Shown: positions 20,093 through 30,460, counted from the first letter of the stretch. The stretch: DNA of 64,000 bases from Rariglobus sp. (GCA_029266495.1 JAQSWS010000007.1:28532-92531); one strand, 5' to 3'. Notes: generated from the sequence alone by a model not told the origin. Numbers and translations are program-made.

Positions 20093-20148
20093 GTGCCCTG
20101 TCCGGTCGGGCACAGGGAGCGGGGCCTAAAAACCAAACCACACCCGCC

Positions 20149-20367
20149 ATGAAAAAGACCGACCTCACCGCCACGTTGCGTTTCACGCAACCGCTCAACC
20201 TCACGCCCCCGCAACCCCGCCCAGGGATCACGCGTCCGTTCTTCGAAACGCCGCGCCGCCCCGCCGCCCACGACATGCTCATGCTCACCACGCATCCCGA
20301 TCTCCTCCCGAATCCCGAACCCGCCCCCCTCCGCGACCTCACATTTTTCAATCTCGACCGCCCGTGA
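20149..20367 (+). CDS. Small Pro-rich protein of unknown function (72 aa), coupled to the aminotransferase
   Basis: ATG at 20149, stop at 20365-20367 overlapping the GTG start at 20364 (GTGA). Confidence 0.5.
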   Translation: MKKTDLTATLRFTQPLNLTPPQPRPGITRPFFETPRRPAAHDMLMLTTHPDLLPNPEPAPLRDLTFFNLDRP

Positions 20368-21602
20368 ATGCGCCCGCCGCCGGGTCCCCGTCTCCCGTGA
20401 CCCCTTCCCTCCAGCCGGTTTACCGCTTCGCCGCGCGCACCGTCGCGCTCAAACCGAGCGCCATCCGCGAAATCCTCAAGGTCACCGCCGCGCCCGACGT
20501 CATCTCTTTTGCCGGCGGACTTCCCGCGCCCGAGCTCTTCCCGGTCGACGCGGTCGCGCGTTCCGCCCAGGCCGTGCTCTCCGCCGACGGACCGGCCGCG
20601 CTCCAATACGGCGTCACCGAAGGCCACCTCCCGCTGCGCGAATGGGTATGCGCCCACCTGGCCGCCACCGTCGGGCTCTCCGCCTCCCCCGACGCGGTCG
20701 TGATCACCTCCGGCTCCCAGCAGGCACTCGATCTCACCGCCAGGGTCCTGCTCGATCCGGGCGACCTCGTCGTCACCGAAAATCCCGCCTACCTCGGCGC
20801 GCTCCAGGCGTTTCAAGCCTACGAAGCCCGCATCGCCGGCATCGCTTCCGACGAACACGGCCTGCGGCCCGGCGCCCTCCTCGCGTTCCTCGAGGCCAGC
20901 CCGGTGCGCCCGAAACTGCTGTATTTGATTCCCAACTACCAAAACCCCACCGGGGTTTCGCTCGCCTCCGCCCGCCGCGCGGAAATCGTGCGCATCGCCG
21001 CCCGCTTCGGCGTGCCGGTCCTCGAAGACGATCCCTACGGCGCCCTGCGTTTCTCCGGCGAAGCCCTGCCCGCGCTCGGCACGTTCCCCGGCGCCCGCGA
21101 CTGCCTCTACCTCGGCACCTCCAGCAAGATTCTCGCCCCCGGCCTCCGCGTGGCCTGGCTCGTCGTGCCCGACCGCGCGCTGCGCGAAAAAATCACCACC
21201 GCCAAGCAGGCCGCCGACCTGCACACCTCCTCGTTCACCCAGCGCATCGTGCTCCACTACGTCAGCCAGCCGGGCGTGCTCGACACCCATGTCGCAAGAT
21301 TATGCGGCGTTTATCGGCGCCGCCGCGATGTGATGCTCGCCGCTCTCGCCCGCGAATTGCCCGCCGGTTGCACATGGACGCGCCCCGACGGCGGACTTTT
21401 TCTCTGGGCCACGTTGCCCGCAGGCAGCGATACCACGGATCTGCTCTCCATCGCCGCCCGCGAAAAAATCGCCTTTGTCCCCGGCGCGCCGTTCTGGGTC
21501 GGTGAACCGGTGCACAACACCCTGCGCCTCAATTTCAGCAATGCGAACGAAGCCCGGATCGAAGAGGGCATCGCACGCCTCGGCCGGGTCTTGCGCGGCT
21601 GA
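20364..21602 (+). CDS. PLP-dependent class I/II aminotransferase (LysN / 2-aminoadipate / MocR-type clade)
   Basis: FAGGLPAPELFP, TSGSQQALDL, NYQNPTG, LEDDPYG, GTSSKILAPGLRVAW (PLP Lys). Confidence 0.93.
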   Translation: MNAPAAGSPSPVTPSLQPVYRFAARTVALKPSAIREILKVTAAPDVISFAGGLPAPELFPVDAVARSAQAVLSADGPAALQYGVTEGHLPLREWVCAHLAATVGLSASPDAVVITSGSQQALDLTARVLLDPGDLVVTENPAYLGALQAFQAYEARIAGIASDEHGLRPGALLAFLEASPVRPKLLYLIPNYQNPTGVSLASARRAEIVRIAARFGVPVLEDDPYGALRFSGEALPALGTFPGARDCLYLGTSSKILAPGLRVAWLVVPDRALREKITTAKQAADLHTSSFTQRIVLHYVSQPGVLDTHVARLCGVYRRRRDVMLAALARELPAGCTWTRPDGGLFLWATLPAGSDTTDLLSIAAREKIAFVPGAPFWVGEPVHNTLRLNFSNANEARIEEGIARLGRVLRG

Positions 21603-21852
21603 TCGCACCGGGTTTCCCTGACGCGCCGCTTGCTTCGCCGCGCGACATGCCTTTGATTTTCCGCGTTCGAGATCGTTCGGCCCGCGTCGTGCTTTATCAG
21701 GCGCAGGCTCAGCCAAAAACTGACTACCTCAGCTTTTGGCTAAGTTGACAGTCAGCCGCTCCACCGGCGTGTCGCTCACGGACATGCGGGCTGAAGCGGG
21801 TTCTTCCTCACCTCAACCCGGTGCACGGGCACCCAGACGGAAAGTCATTACC

Positions 21853-22266
21853 ATGAAGCTCTCTGCCTTGCTTGCCTCCCGTCCCACGATCCTCCGCCAG
21901 GCCGCGCTTGCGCACACCGCCGCCGCCTGGCTCACGTTGCAACACGCGTCCACGCGCATCGCCGCCGCCGGCCTGCGCGGGATGGTCCGCCTTCATCAAA
22001 GTGATCCCGCCGAGAACGACCTCCCTTGGGCCACGCTCACCTCGGACGAGATCCGCGCCTCCGTCCTGGAGGAGCATTTCTCCGAGGACGATTTGATCGA
22101 GCTCGCCGAGGCGCTCGCCCATGCCACCGATACGAGCCGCGTCACCTTGGAGTTCCCCATCGAGGCTCTGGGTGAAGCCTTCGCGGCACCCTTGCTCAAC
22201 GAGCTGGAAAAAGCCGGCGTCACGGTCGACGTCGACGGCAGGCCCGCCGGCGGACGGCGGAACTAA
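21853..22266 (+). CDS. Hypothetical protein
   Basis: ORF with typical codon pattern from MKLSALLASRPTILRQAALAHTA. Confidence 0.5.
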   Translation: MKLSALLASRPTILRQAALAHTAAAWLTLQHASTRIAAAGLRGMVRLHQSDPAENDLPWATLTSDEIRASVLEEHFSEDDLIELAEALAHATDTSRVTLEFPIEALGEAFAAPLLNELEKAGVTVDVDGRPAGGRRN

Positions 22267-22337
22267 AACAGCCGCCGCCCGGGCACCCTGCCGGTTCGCC
22301 GCTTGCCGGCGGGGTGCAGCCGGGCAAGCTGGCCGGC

Positions 22338-22895
22338 ATGCGTTGGACTGCACCTCTCCGCCCTCTCTTCCGCGCAAGCGAAGGATTTCTCGACCGCGTG
22401 CTCTGCCTGCTCGGCGCGGTGGCGTTCTGCCAGTTGCCCGAGTTCATCCAGCAATATCTCCAGCGCCTCGGCGGCCATCTCGACGAGGCCCGGCATCAGC
22501 TCGCCGTGTTCGAAACCACCGCTGCATCGCCACCTTTCAACCTCACCCTACCCCAATACATCGAGCGAACCTCCGCCAACAGTGATCGCGCCGTCGCACA
22601 GCTCGGTCCTATCATGCAAAACTCCCTCGACCGCGTCAACGAACTCGCCTCCGCCGAGTCCGCCCTGCGCAACGCCTCGATCTGGGAACGGCCGTTCGTC
22701 TTCTTCGCCAATCTCGATCGTTCCATCGCCTCCGCGACGCTCGACGTTTACAAACCCGCCGTGCCCACCACGACCGAGGGCCTGCTCTACGCCGCCGCCG
22801 GCATGATTGTGATTTTATGCGTGTATCACGGCTGCGTTCGCTACCCGATTTCCGCGGCGCTCCGCAGACGCGCCGCCCGCCGCCTTGCGGCCTGA
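22338..22895 (+). CDS. DUF2937-like membrane protein
   Basis: FLDRVLCLLGAVAFCQLPEFIQQYLQRLGGHLDEA, C-terminal TM. Confidence 0.72.
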   Translation: MRWTAPLRPLFRASEGFLDRVLCLLGAVAFCQLPEFIQQYLQRLGGHLDEARHQLAVFETTAASPPFNLTLPQYIERTSANSDRAVAQLGPIMQNSLDRVNELASAESALRNASIWERPFVFFANLDRSIASATLDVYKPAVPTTTEGLLYAAAGMIVILCVYHGCVRYPISAALRRRAARRLAA

Positions 22896-22903
22896 TCCAC
22901 CGC

Positions 22904-23212
22904 CTATACCCCTTCGCGCGAGGTCCGCATCCACTTCACGTCGGCATAAAACGTCCCGAACGGCACCAGACTCGCCGCGATCACGAGCGCCGCGCGTTGC
23001 CACGGCCACTCGTGTTCAAGCCACACCTGCAGCGCCGCCGCGAGATAGGCGAGGAATAGAACGCCATGCGCCATGCCCACGACACGCACCGCCTGCGGCT
23101 CTCCCCAGTAATATTTCAGCGGCATCGCCACGCCGAGCAGCACCAGGAAGGAAATGCCTTCAAGAAAACCGATGACGCGCAAACGTCCGAGTGAAGTGGT
23201 GAGCAGGTTCAT
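22904..23212 (-). CDS. DUF3817-like small membrane protein
   Basis: LRVIGFLEGISFLVLLGVAMPLKYYWGEPQAVRVVGMAHGVLFLAY. Confidence 0.8.
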   Translation of the reverse strand: MNLLTTSLGRLRVIGFLEGISFLVLLGVAMPLKYYWGEPQAVRVVGMAHGVLFLAYLAAALQVWLEHEWPWQRAALVIAASLVPFGTFYADVKWMRTSREGV

Positions 23213-23343
23213 GGAGAGAGCGGATGCCGGTGGATGAAAAACCGCATCAGACCACGGATGCGCCGAAGCACAAGATTTCCTCCTCGCCTCCGCCGCAGCG
23301 TTGACCCCCGCCTTCGCCCCCGTTCACTCTCCCGCCTCGCGAT

Positions 23344-23429
23344 GCCCTTGTGGTGGAATGGTAGACACCAGAGACTTAAAATCTCTTGGCCGTAAGGCCG
23401 TGCCGGTTCGAGTCCGGCCAAGGGCACCA
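23344..23429 (+). tRNA. tRNA-Leu (anticodon TAA), CCA encoded
   Basis: Acceptor GCCCTTG/CAAGGGC, anticodon arm AGAGA-CTTAAAA-TCTCT, long variable arm, GGTTCGAGTCC T-arm, CCA. Confidence 0.96.
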
Positions 23430-23495
23430 GCTCCGCTCGCAAAACCAACACCCCTCACCCGCACTGCGCGATATCCCATAAATTGGGAATAGCAT

Positions 23496-23513
23496 TGATC
23501 GCACCTGTGATCA
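23496..23513. promoter_or_regulatory. Putative LacI-family operator 1 (TGATCGCACCTGTGATCA), about 50 nt upstream of the regulator gene start
   Basis: 18-bp imperfect palindrome matching three further sites in the window. Confidence 0.6.
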
Positions 23514-23563
23514 CGGGTTGTTTGCCAATTGTGCCCAACGGGAAATCATCAGCCAGCCCACCC

Positions 23564-24610
23564 ATGCCTCCCCGAGAACGCGCCACTTCGCTCAAAGACA
23601 TCGCCCAAGCCCTCGACGTATCCTACTCCCTCGTTTCCAAGGTCATGGGAGGCAACATGGGCAACACCCGCGCCCGCCCGGAAGTGGTTCAGGCGATTCA
23701 GGCCAAGGCCCGGGAGATGAACTATCAACCTCACCCGCTGGCGGGGGCGCTCAAACGCGGACGAAAGGGCGCCGTAGGCGTGCTCATCCACGCGATGGGC
23801 GAAGAGGGCACCGAAATCGCGAGCAATCTTCTGCGCGGCATCTCCGCCGGTTTCGACGAGCACCGCCTGCGCCTCTGGTTGCGCTTTTTCGAATCCGACG
23901 ACGAGTTCCTCGAACACTTCGACAAACGCGCCCGCTACGACATGGACGGCGTGATCGTCGCCGGCATCGCCCACCCGGCCACCTTCGAGCTGATCAAAAA
24001 ACTTCACGCCTCCGGCCTGCCGGTCGTCAGCGTGCTCGAAGGCTCCGTCATCCCCGAGGTCGCCAACGTCATGCCGGACGTCCAGCACCAAGGGTATCTC
24101 GCCACCGACCACCTGCTCGCGAGCGGCTGCAAACGCATCGCCCATCTGGTGACCACGTCGGCCGCCGATCCTGAAACCAGCCGCCGCTACCGCGGTTTTC
24201 TGGCGGCGCACACCCGCCACGGCATCTCCCCCGATCCCGACCTGATATTTCGAGCCCCCAATTATAAACTCAGTTCCGGCGAAGAAGCCGTGCGTCAGTG
24301 GCTGGCGCAAGGACTCCAATTCGACGGCATCGTCGCCCAGTCCGACCACCAGGCGATCGGGGCCATTCACGAATTGCTCCGCCGCGGCATCCGCGTGCCC
24401 GATGCCGTGCGCGTGGTCGGCGTGGACGACTCCCCCCTCTGCCTCGCCAGCCCCGTGCCGCTCACCTCGGTGACCGCCGAATGGGTCACGGTGGGCCGCC
24501 ACGCGGCCGACATGATTACCGCCGAAATCGACGGCGAACGCCCCGCCTCCTTGATGATCGCCCCCCATCTGGTCGTTCGCCGCTCCAGCACCCTGCAGCC
24601 GCAGCCCTAA
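23564..24610 (+). CDS. LacI-family transcriptional regulator
   Basis: HTH SLKDIAQALDVSYSLVSKVMGG, periplasmic-binding-like sensor domain, C-terminal VVRRSS. Confidence 0.93.
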   Translation: MPPRERATSLKDIAQALDVSYSLVSKVMGGNMGNTRARPEVVQAIQAKAREMNYQPHPLAGALKRGRKGAVGVLIHAMGEEGTEIASNLLRGISAGFDEHRLRLWLRFFESDDEFLEHFDKRARYDMDGVIVAGIAHPATFELIKKLHASGLPVVSVLEGSVIPEVANVMPDVQHQGYLATDHLLASGCKRIAHLVTTSAADPETSRRYRGFLAAHTRHGISPDPDLIFRAPNYKLSSGEEAVRQWLAQGLQFDGIVAQSDHQAIGAIHELLRRGIRVPDAVRVVGVDDSPLCLASPVPLTSVTAEWVTVGRHAADMITAEIDGERPASLMIAPHLVVRRSSTLQPQP

Positions 24611-24678
24611 GTGACCACCCGCAGGAACTGCTTGGAACCCAACAAACTGACCGGCCTCGAAATCTAGCACTTGATTAT

Positions 24679-24696
24679 TGATCACACGAATGATCT
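24679..24696. promoter_or_regulatory. Putative LacI-family operator 2 (TGATCACACGAATGATCT)
   Basis: Identical 18-mer (19-mer with preceding T) at 36552-36569. Confidence 0.7.
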
Positions 24697-24806
24697 AGTG
24701 TCGCTCAACCCCCTTTTCCAACCGGCCATCCCGGTCGCCCTCCCCTCGGAATTTTCGCTTTCCCGCCCTCTTGCTCCCGCCCCGTCCGAGTCGTCCCTTT
24801 CGCCCC

Positions 24807-27800
24807 ATGAACGCCCCCCGTGCGTCATCCTTGCTTTCACCCTCCCCGCTCCCGGCTGCCCGTCGCGCAGATAACCGGCGCTCCGGCTTCGCGCTCCTGA
24901 TCACCATCACGCTGCTGGCGTTCCTCGTCCTGCTGCTGGTGTCCCTGGCCTCCCTCACCCGGGTCGAAACCCAGGTCGCCGCCAACAACCAGCAGATCTC
25001 CCAAGCCCGTCAAAACGCGCTCATGGCGCTCAACGTCGCGATCGGCCAGCTTCAGAAATACGCCGGCGCCGACCAACGCACCACCGCCCGCGCCGACCTC
25101 GACGGCAACCTCGCCAATGTCACGAACCAGAACGGACGCTGGCTCGGCGTCTACGGCAGCGCGGTCGCCGCCAGCTATGCCGACACGCCTCTGCAGGTTT
25201 CCGACAAGCTCGCGGCCGCTTACGACGCCGCCGACCCTCTTCTCAAAAAGGGCTCCCAGGCGCGATTGCTCAACTGGCTCGTCAGCGGAAACGAAAACAC
25301 CGCGTTCAATCCCGCCACCGACGTGGCCGCCGACGGACATATCACCGCCGCGCCCGCTTCATTTGCGTTCACCCCCGCCAGCACGGTTGATCTCACCACG
25401 GTTTCAACCAGCCCCGCCGCGAGCGCAACCCAGGCCCTCCTCGTCGGGCCCAATTCCGTCACCGCCCCGAGCGACTACGTCGCCGCCCCGCTCCGTTCCA
25501 TCGCGGTGGCTCCTTCACAAATTCCCGGAGCGGCCCCGGCCGGCGGCGACATCAACATCGGTCGTTACGCCTGGTGGGTGGGTGACGAAGGCGCCAAGGC
25601 CCGCATCAACCTCTCGGCTTCCACCGTCACCCAACCCGCGCACGCGTTCGTCGCCGCCCAGCGCACCGCGGTCGAACTCGTCGATGGCGTCAACGCGGTG
25701 GGCAGCACCGCGGCGTTCGCCACCGGTCAGTTGATCGGACCCGCCGCGTATGATCCGTCCTCTTCGACGATCCCCCGCCTGCTGAGCGGCGCTCAACTGC
25801 CGATGTTGTCGTCGGCCCACGCCACCGCGCTGGAGACCGCCCGCAAATTCCGCTTCCACGACCTCACCGCCGCGTCCCAATCCGTCCTGAGCGACACCTA
25901 CGCCGGAGGCCTGAAAAAAGACCTCTCCGCCGTGCTCGCCACGGGCGCCCCGGCTCCGGCCGATACGGACTACCTGTTCACCCCGGCGTCCACCGCCGCC
26001 CGGGATATCTACGGCGTGCCCACGTGGGGAAAACTTCGCTCCTTCGTCCGCCCGCCATCGACCGGCACCGCCCTCATCGAACCCCGCCTGCCGTCCACCA
26101 CCGACGTCGGCGTGTATCCAATTATAACCTACGTAGCCGCGGGTTTCCAATACGTTAATCAGGGCGGCTCCCTCCGCCTCGCGATGTTCCCCGTCGTCGT
26201 GTTGTGGAATCCCTACACCGCCCCGATCAAGGGCGGCACCTATGAGGTCGGCATCAATTCCCTAGGCGGACGGTTTCAACTGCAAAGCCGCATCGGAACC
26301 GGCCCCTGGGTGGCGAAGGAAACCCGCAACCTCTCGAACGGCCTCCAGCTCCAGGGCACCGGCACGGCCAAGAGCTACCTCAGGTTTCAAATCGACGCGA
26401 CCGCCACCAGCCTCCTTCCCGGCGAAAGCCGCATCTTTGCCCTGCAAGGATCCCAAAGCGGTGGAAACTACACCCTCGCCGGCGGCGCCCCCGCCAACGT
26501 CCTCACCCCCGGCCTGAATATTCTGGGCCACGTGTTCGCTTCCGACGAAGGTGCCGCCGTGGCCCCCGGCGAGACGGATTTCCGCGTGGCCGGCGACGGC
26601 TCCCAGCACGTGCCCACGTATGGCGGCAACTTCCGCAACGAAATGTGCGCCTACCTCGGACAAGTCAGCACCGTGCCTCCCGTCGGCCCGGAAATGCCCC
26701 AGGCCGGCAAACCGTGGTATCAAGCGGCCGCGCTCGTCGCCATGTCGGGCACGCCCGCCAGCCCCCTGCTGCAAGAAAGCGTCCCCAATGGCGTCACCGG
26801 CGCAGGCCTCTGGGGCGTTTCACTCCAGATGTCGTTCGGCAACCGCGTGCGCTGGATCGCAAACAACAACGTGCGCGCCCCGTTCATGAGCAAGACGGGC
26901 ATGCCCGGAACACGGGCGATGATTTCAAAGCAGGGCAAGGACACCTGGTTTCAACTCTTCAGCTTCGATCCCAGCCCCGACGGCCGCGCCTCCTCCTCCA
27001 CCGCCTCGTCGACCACCAGCGGACTCGACGTAAATCCCACCACCGACGAACCGATCGACAGCATTCTCTTCGAGCTGCGCCCTTCCGACCAACCCCTCCT
27101 TTCACTCGGCCAGCTGCAACACGCCAACCTCTCGTGGCACCAGGACATCCCCGCCTACCCGCTCGGCAACAGCCTCGCCGACATGTTTCATCTCAACCCC
27201 AACAAAACCGATCGCGATCGCCTCTACCGGACCGCCGGCTCCTCGGGTTCCTCCCCGCCCATCAACCTGATCGGCGGACAATACGACATCTCCTACCTCC
27301 TCAACCGCGCTCTGTGGGACCGCTACTTTGTCTCCACCGTGCCCCACGCCGGCACCGGCACCAGCAGCGACACCAACACGACCGGCATCCCCGACCTCCT
27401 GCCCAACTCCCGGCTCATCCACGACCGCTCCGCCGACCTCCGTGACACCGACAAAGCCGCCGCCCACCTCCTCCTGAACGGAGGCTTCAACATCAACTCC
27501 ACCTCCGAACAAGCCTGGCGCGCCGTCCTCGGCGGCATCAACCGCCTCGAATACGATCCCGAAGACGCCGCCGCCGCCCCGGGCACACCCCTCAACGCGG
27601 CCCTGCCCCGATTTGCCAGACCTCCCGTCGCTCCCGCCTACGACTCATCGAAGACCGACTGGGCCTTCAAAGGTTATCGCCAGCTCACCGAGGAACAGAT
27701 CGCACAGCTCGCCCGGGAGATCGTCCGCGAAGTGCGCAATCGAGGCCCGTTCATCTCACTCGCGGATTTCGTGAACCGCCGCCTGAAGGACAATCCCGCG

Positions 27801-28355
27801 TCGACCACGCACGGAACCTCGCCGCTGCTGAGATCGGACGAAACGCTGAAAGGCCCGCTGCAAGCCGCCATCGATGCCACCACCAGCGGCAGCGCCTCGA
27901 TCAACAACCATCACGGCACCGCGCCTTTCAATTCAGCCATGAACTCCGACGCCACCGACGACGATCAACTCGACGCCGATGGCCTGGTCGGCGGCCGCGT
28001 CGCGAACTCCACCACCCTTTCCGTGCCGCCCATCGGATCCAAGTCCGCCTTCGCCCCGCAATTCCTCACCCAGGCCGACGTGCTCTCCAGCATCGGCAGC
28101 GGCCTCTCGGCACGCTCCGACACCTTCACCATCCGCACCTACGGCGATGTGCTGAACCCCGTCACCGGCGACATCAGCGGCCGCGCCTGGTGCGAAGCCG
28201 TCGTCCAACGCGTCGTCGAACCCGTGCGCCGCAAGAACAACACGGCAACCGATCCCGACTACAACGAACCGGCCGCCGGCACCGCTGCTCAACCCGACTT
28301 CGGCCGGCGCTTTCAAATCATTTCCTTCCGATGGCTTTCCTCCAACGATATCTAG
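24807..28355 (+). CDS. Giant prepilin-like protein (type IV pilin N-terminal motif; resembles Verru_Chthon-type large pilin-like proteins)
   Basis: RRSGFALLITITLLAFLVLLLVSLASLTRVETQVAANNQQISQARQNALMALNVAIGQLQKYAG. Confidence 0.75.
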   Translation: MNAPRASSLLSPSPLPAARRADNRRSGFALLITITLLAFLVLLLVSLASLTRVETQVAANNQQISQARQNALMALNVAIGQLQKYAGADQRTTARADLDGNLANVTNQNGRWLGVYGSAVAASYADTPLQVSDKLAAAYDAADPLLKKGSQARLLNWLVSGNENTAFNPATDVAADGHITAAPASFAFTPASTVDLTTVSTSPAASATQALLVGPNSVTAPSDYVAAPLRSIAVAPSQIPGAAPAGGDINIGRYAWWVGDEGAKARINLSASTVTQPAHAFVAAQRTAVELVDGVNAVGSTAAFATGQLIGPAAYDPSSSTIPRLLSGAQLPMLSSAHATALETARKFRFHDLTAASQSVLSDTYAGGLKKDLSAVLATGAPAPADTDYLFTPASTAARDIYGVPTWGKLRSFVRPPSTGTALIEPRLPSTTDVGVYPIITYVAAGFQYVNQGGSLRLAMFPVVVLWNPYTAPIKGGTYEVGINSLGGRFQLQSRIGTGPWVAKETRNLSNGLQLQGTGTAKSYLRFQIDATATSLLPGESRIFALQGSQSGGNYTLAGGAPANVLTPGLNILGHVFASDEGAAVAPGETDFRVAGDGSQHVPTYGGNFRNEMCAYLGQVSTVPPVGPEMPQAGKPWYQAAALVAMSGTPASPLLQESVPNGVTGAGLWGVSLQMSFGNRVRWIANNNVRAPFMSKTGMPGTRAMISKQGKDTWFQLFSFDPSPDGRASSSTASSTTSGLDVNPTTDEPIDSILFELRPSDQPLLSLGQLQHANLSWHQDIPAYPLGNSLADMFHLNPNKTDRDRLYRTAGSSGSSPPINLIGGQYDISYLLNRALWDRYFVSTVPHAGTGTSSDTNTTGIPDLLPNSRLIHDRSADLRDTDKAAAHLLLNGGFNINSTSEQAWRAVLGGINRLEYDPEDAAAAPGTPLNAALPRFARPPVAPAYDSSKTDWAFKGYRQLTEEQIAQLAREIVREVRNRGPFISLADFVNRRLKDNPASTTHGTSPLLRSDETLKGPLQAAIDATTSGSASINNHHGTAPFNSAMNSDATDDDQLDADGLVGGRVANSTTLSVPPIGSKSAFAPQFLTQADVLSSIGSGLSARSDTFTIRTYGDVLNPVTGDISGRAWCEAVVQRVVEPVRRKNNTATDPDYNEPAAGTAAQPDFGRRFQIISFRWLSSNDI

Positions 28356-28402
28356 ACCGGGCCCTCGCCTCCCTGTGTAGCGCCATGCCTTCCGCCCGTT
28401 GT

Positions 28403-28461
28403 AGGGCCGTCGCTCGCGACGTGCCTTCCGTGATGCGAGGCACGTCGCATGCAACGGCCCT
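28403..28461. repeat. 59-bp inverted repeat, 24-bp arms (22/24 paired), 11-nt loop
   Basis: AGGGCCGTCGCTCGCGACGTGCCT - tccgtgatgcg - AGGCACGTCGCATGCAACGGCCCT. Confidence 0.95.
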
Positions 28462-29173
28462 CAACCTCTCCGCGCTGATCCTCGCCTGCTGCCTTCCCGT
28501 CACCGCTCAAATCACTGCGCCCTCCGAAAAACCACAGGTCACGTTCCGCACGCTCTCGGTGGACCAAGGCGTGTCCGGCCTGTTCTACGACGATCACGGC
28601 AAACAAATCGCCCTCTCGGCCGGCGACCTGGGATTTTCCTCGCCCTATCCCTGCCCCGCCAGCGGCCTCGTCGCGCTCTACCGTGAAGTGCCTCCCGTTC
28701 CGCCCGAAGAAAAACCACGCCGTGTCCCCGTCACCGAATTCCGCCTCACCGGCGCAGGCCCTCACCTGGTTTTCTTTTCCAGCACGCGCAACCCATCCGA
28801 TCCCGCCCAGCCCCGGATCAACGCCCTGGTGGTGGATGATTCGTGGACCGTCCATCCAACCGAAACCGTGCGCATCTTCAACTTCTGCAAGACCCCCGCC
28901 GGCGTAAAATTCGCCAACCACGTCCTCGAAATCGCCCCCACCCAATCGGAAACCCGCCCCTACCCCGGCGGCCAGCAAGCGTGGTTGAAAGCCGCCGTTC
29001 CCGCCGAGGGCAAGTGGCAGGTCCGCATCAGCGGCCCGCAAGCCATCGTTCCCAACACCCGCTCAACGTGGGTCCTGCTCGATCTCCCACCCACCGCGGA
29101 CCAGCCCGACCGCTACCGCATCCTCGTCCGCAACCTCATCGATTTCTCGCCGGCCCCTGTCGCGAAACCATGA
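28433..29173 (+). CDS. Secreted protein of unknown function
   Basis: MRGTSHATALNLSALILACCLPVTAQ signal-peptide-like; start uncertain (28332, 28385 or 28433 are in frame). Confidence 0.6.
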   Translation: MRGTSHATALNLSALILACCLPVTAQITAPSEKPQVTFRTLSVDQGVSGLFYDDHGKQIALSAGDLGFSSPYPCPASGLVALYREVPPVPPEEKPRRVPVTEFRLTGAGPHLVFFSSTRNPSDPAQPRINALVVDDSWTVHPTETVRIFNFCKTPAGVKFANHVLEIAPTQSETRPYPGGQQAWLKAAVPAEGKWQVRISGPQAIVPNTRSTWVLLDLPPTADQPDRYRILVRNLIDFSPAPVAKP

Positions 29174-30369
29174 CGGTCCTCCTCTGCCGCCCGGCTGCGT
29201 TGCTCGCCCTCGCGCTCGTTCCCTGCCTCGCGGCCACGGAGCCCGATTCTCCTCCTCCCGCTTGGACGCCGTCCGGCGTATGGGCCGACCCCGCCTTCTT
29301 CCCCCTCGCCGTCTGGGTCCAAAGCCCTTCGCGCGCGCAGGCCTATCGCGCCGCCGGCATCAACACCTACGCCGGCCTGTGGGATGGTCCCACCGAGGAA
29401 CAACTCACCACCCTCAAACAGGCCGGGCTCTTCGCCATCTGCGACCAAAACGCCGTCGGCCTCCGGCACCTCGCCGACCCGGCCATCATTGCCTGGATGC
29501 ACGGCGACGAACCCAACAACGCCCAATCGTTGCCGGACAACAAAGGCTACGGCCCACCGATCCCGCCCGCGACGATCGTCGCCAGCTACGCCCGCCTCCG
29601 TCGCGCCGATCCGTCGCGTCCCGTCCTGCTCAACCTCGGGCAGGGCGTCGCCTGGGACAACTGGCACGGCCGCGGCGTGCGCACCCGCCACCCCGAGGAT
29701 TATCCCGGCTACCTCAAGGGCTGCGACATCGCCTCCTTCGACATCTACCCGGCCAACGCCACGCACCCCGAGGTCGCCGGCAAACTCCACCTCGTCGCCG
29801 ACGGCGTCACTCGCCTCGCGCGCTGGACCGACGAACAAAAACCCGTGTGGACCTGCATCGAAACCACCCGCTTCAACAACGAAGGCCAAAAGCCCACGCC
29901 CGTCCAGGTGCGCGCCGAAGTCTGGCAGGCGCTCATCGCCGGCGCGCGCGGACTCATCTACTTCGTCCACCAATTCAAACCGGTCTTCCGCGAAGCCGCC
30001 CTGCTCGACGACGCCGAAATGACCGCCACCGTCACCGCGCTGAACCAGCAGATCACCGCGCTCGCGCCCGTGCTCAACAGCCCCGCGCTCCGCGACGCCG
30101 CCACCGTGCGCGTCGTCAACCCCTCCGTTCCCATGGCGTTCACCGCGCGACGCCACGACCAGGCGATCCACCTCTTCGCCGCCGCCTCTCGCGACGGCGA
30201 AACCGCGGCGACATTCACGGTGCACGGCCTCACCGGCGAGCACCGCGTCGAGGTCCTCGGCGAAAACCGCACCCTCACCGCCCGCGACGGCGTCTTCACC
30301 GACCGCTTCACCTCTTGGGATGTGCACCTCTACCGGATCTCCACGGCGACCGTGGCCGCGACCCGGTGA
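29170..30369 (+). CDS. Secreted TIM-barrel glycoside-hydrolase-like protein
   Basis: Signal peptide then FFPLAVWVQSPSRAQAYRAAGINTYAGLWDGPTEEQLTTLKQAGLFAICD...IIAWMHGDEPNN...KPVWTCIETTRF; ATGA overlap with the upstream gene. Confidence 0.7.
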   Translation: MTVLLCRPAALLALALVPCLAATEPDSPPPAWTPSGVWADPAFFPLAVWVQSPSRAQAYRAAGINTYAGLWDGPTEEQLTTLKQAGLFAICDQNAVGLRHLADPAIIAWMHGDEPNNAQSLPDNKGYGPPIPPATIVASYARLRRADPSRPVLLNLGQGVAWDNWHGRGVRTRHPEDYPGYLKGCDIASFDIYPANATHPEVAGKLHLVADGVTRLARWTDEQKPVWTCIETTRFNNEGQKPTPVQVRAEVWQALIAGARGLIYFVHQFKPVFREAALLDDAEMTATVTALNQQITALAPVLNSPALRDAATVRVVNPSVPMAFTARRHDQAIHLFAAASRDGETAATFTVHGLTGEHRVEVLGENRTLTARDGVFTDRFTSWDVHLYRISTATVAATR

Positions 30370-30460
30370 GGTCCTGCGGGCAAGAACGGGATTTATATTC
30401 AGTGAGATGCGGGTCGCAGGTTGTGCGAAGCGATTCCGATTCGACCGGCGTTTCCAGACA

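Noticed and set aside
21690-21770. AGCCAAAA...TTTTGGCT hairpin before the 21853 ORF
   Set aside because: Short, imperfect and without T-tract or recognised motif; not reported as a regulator.
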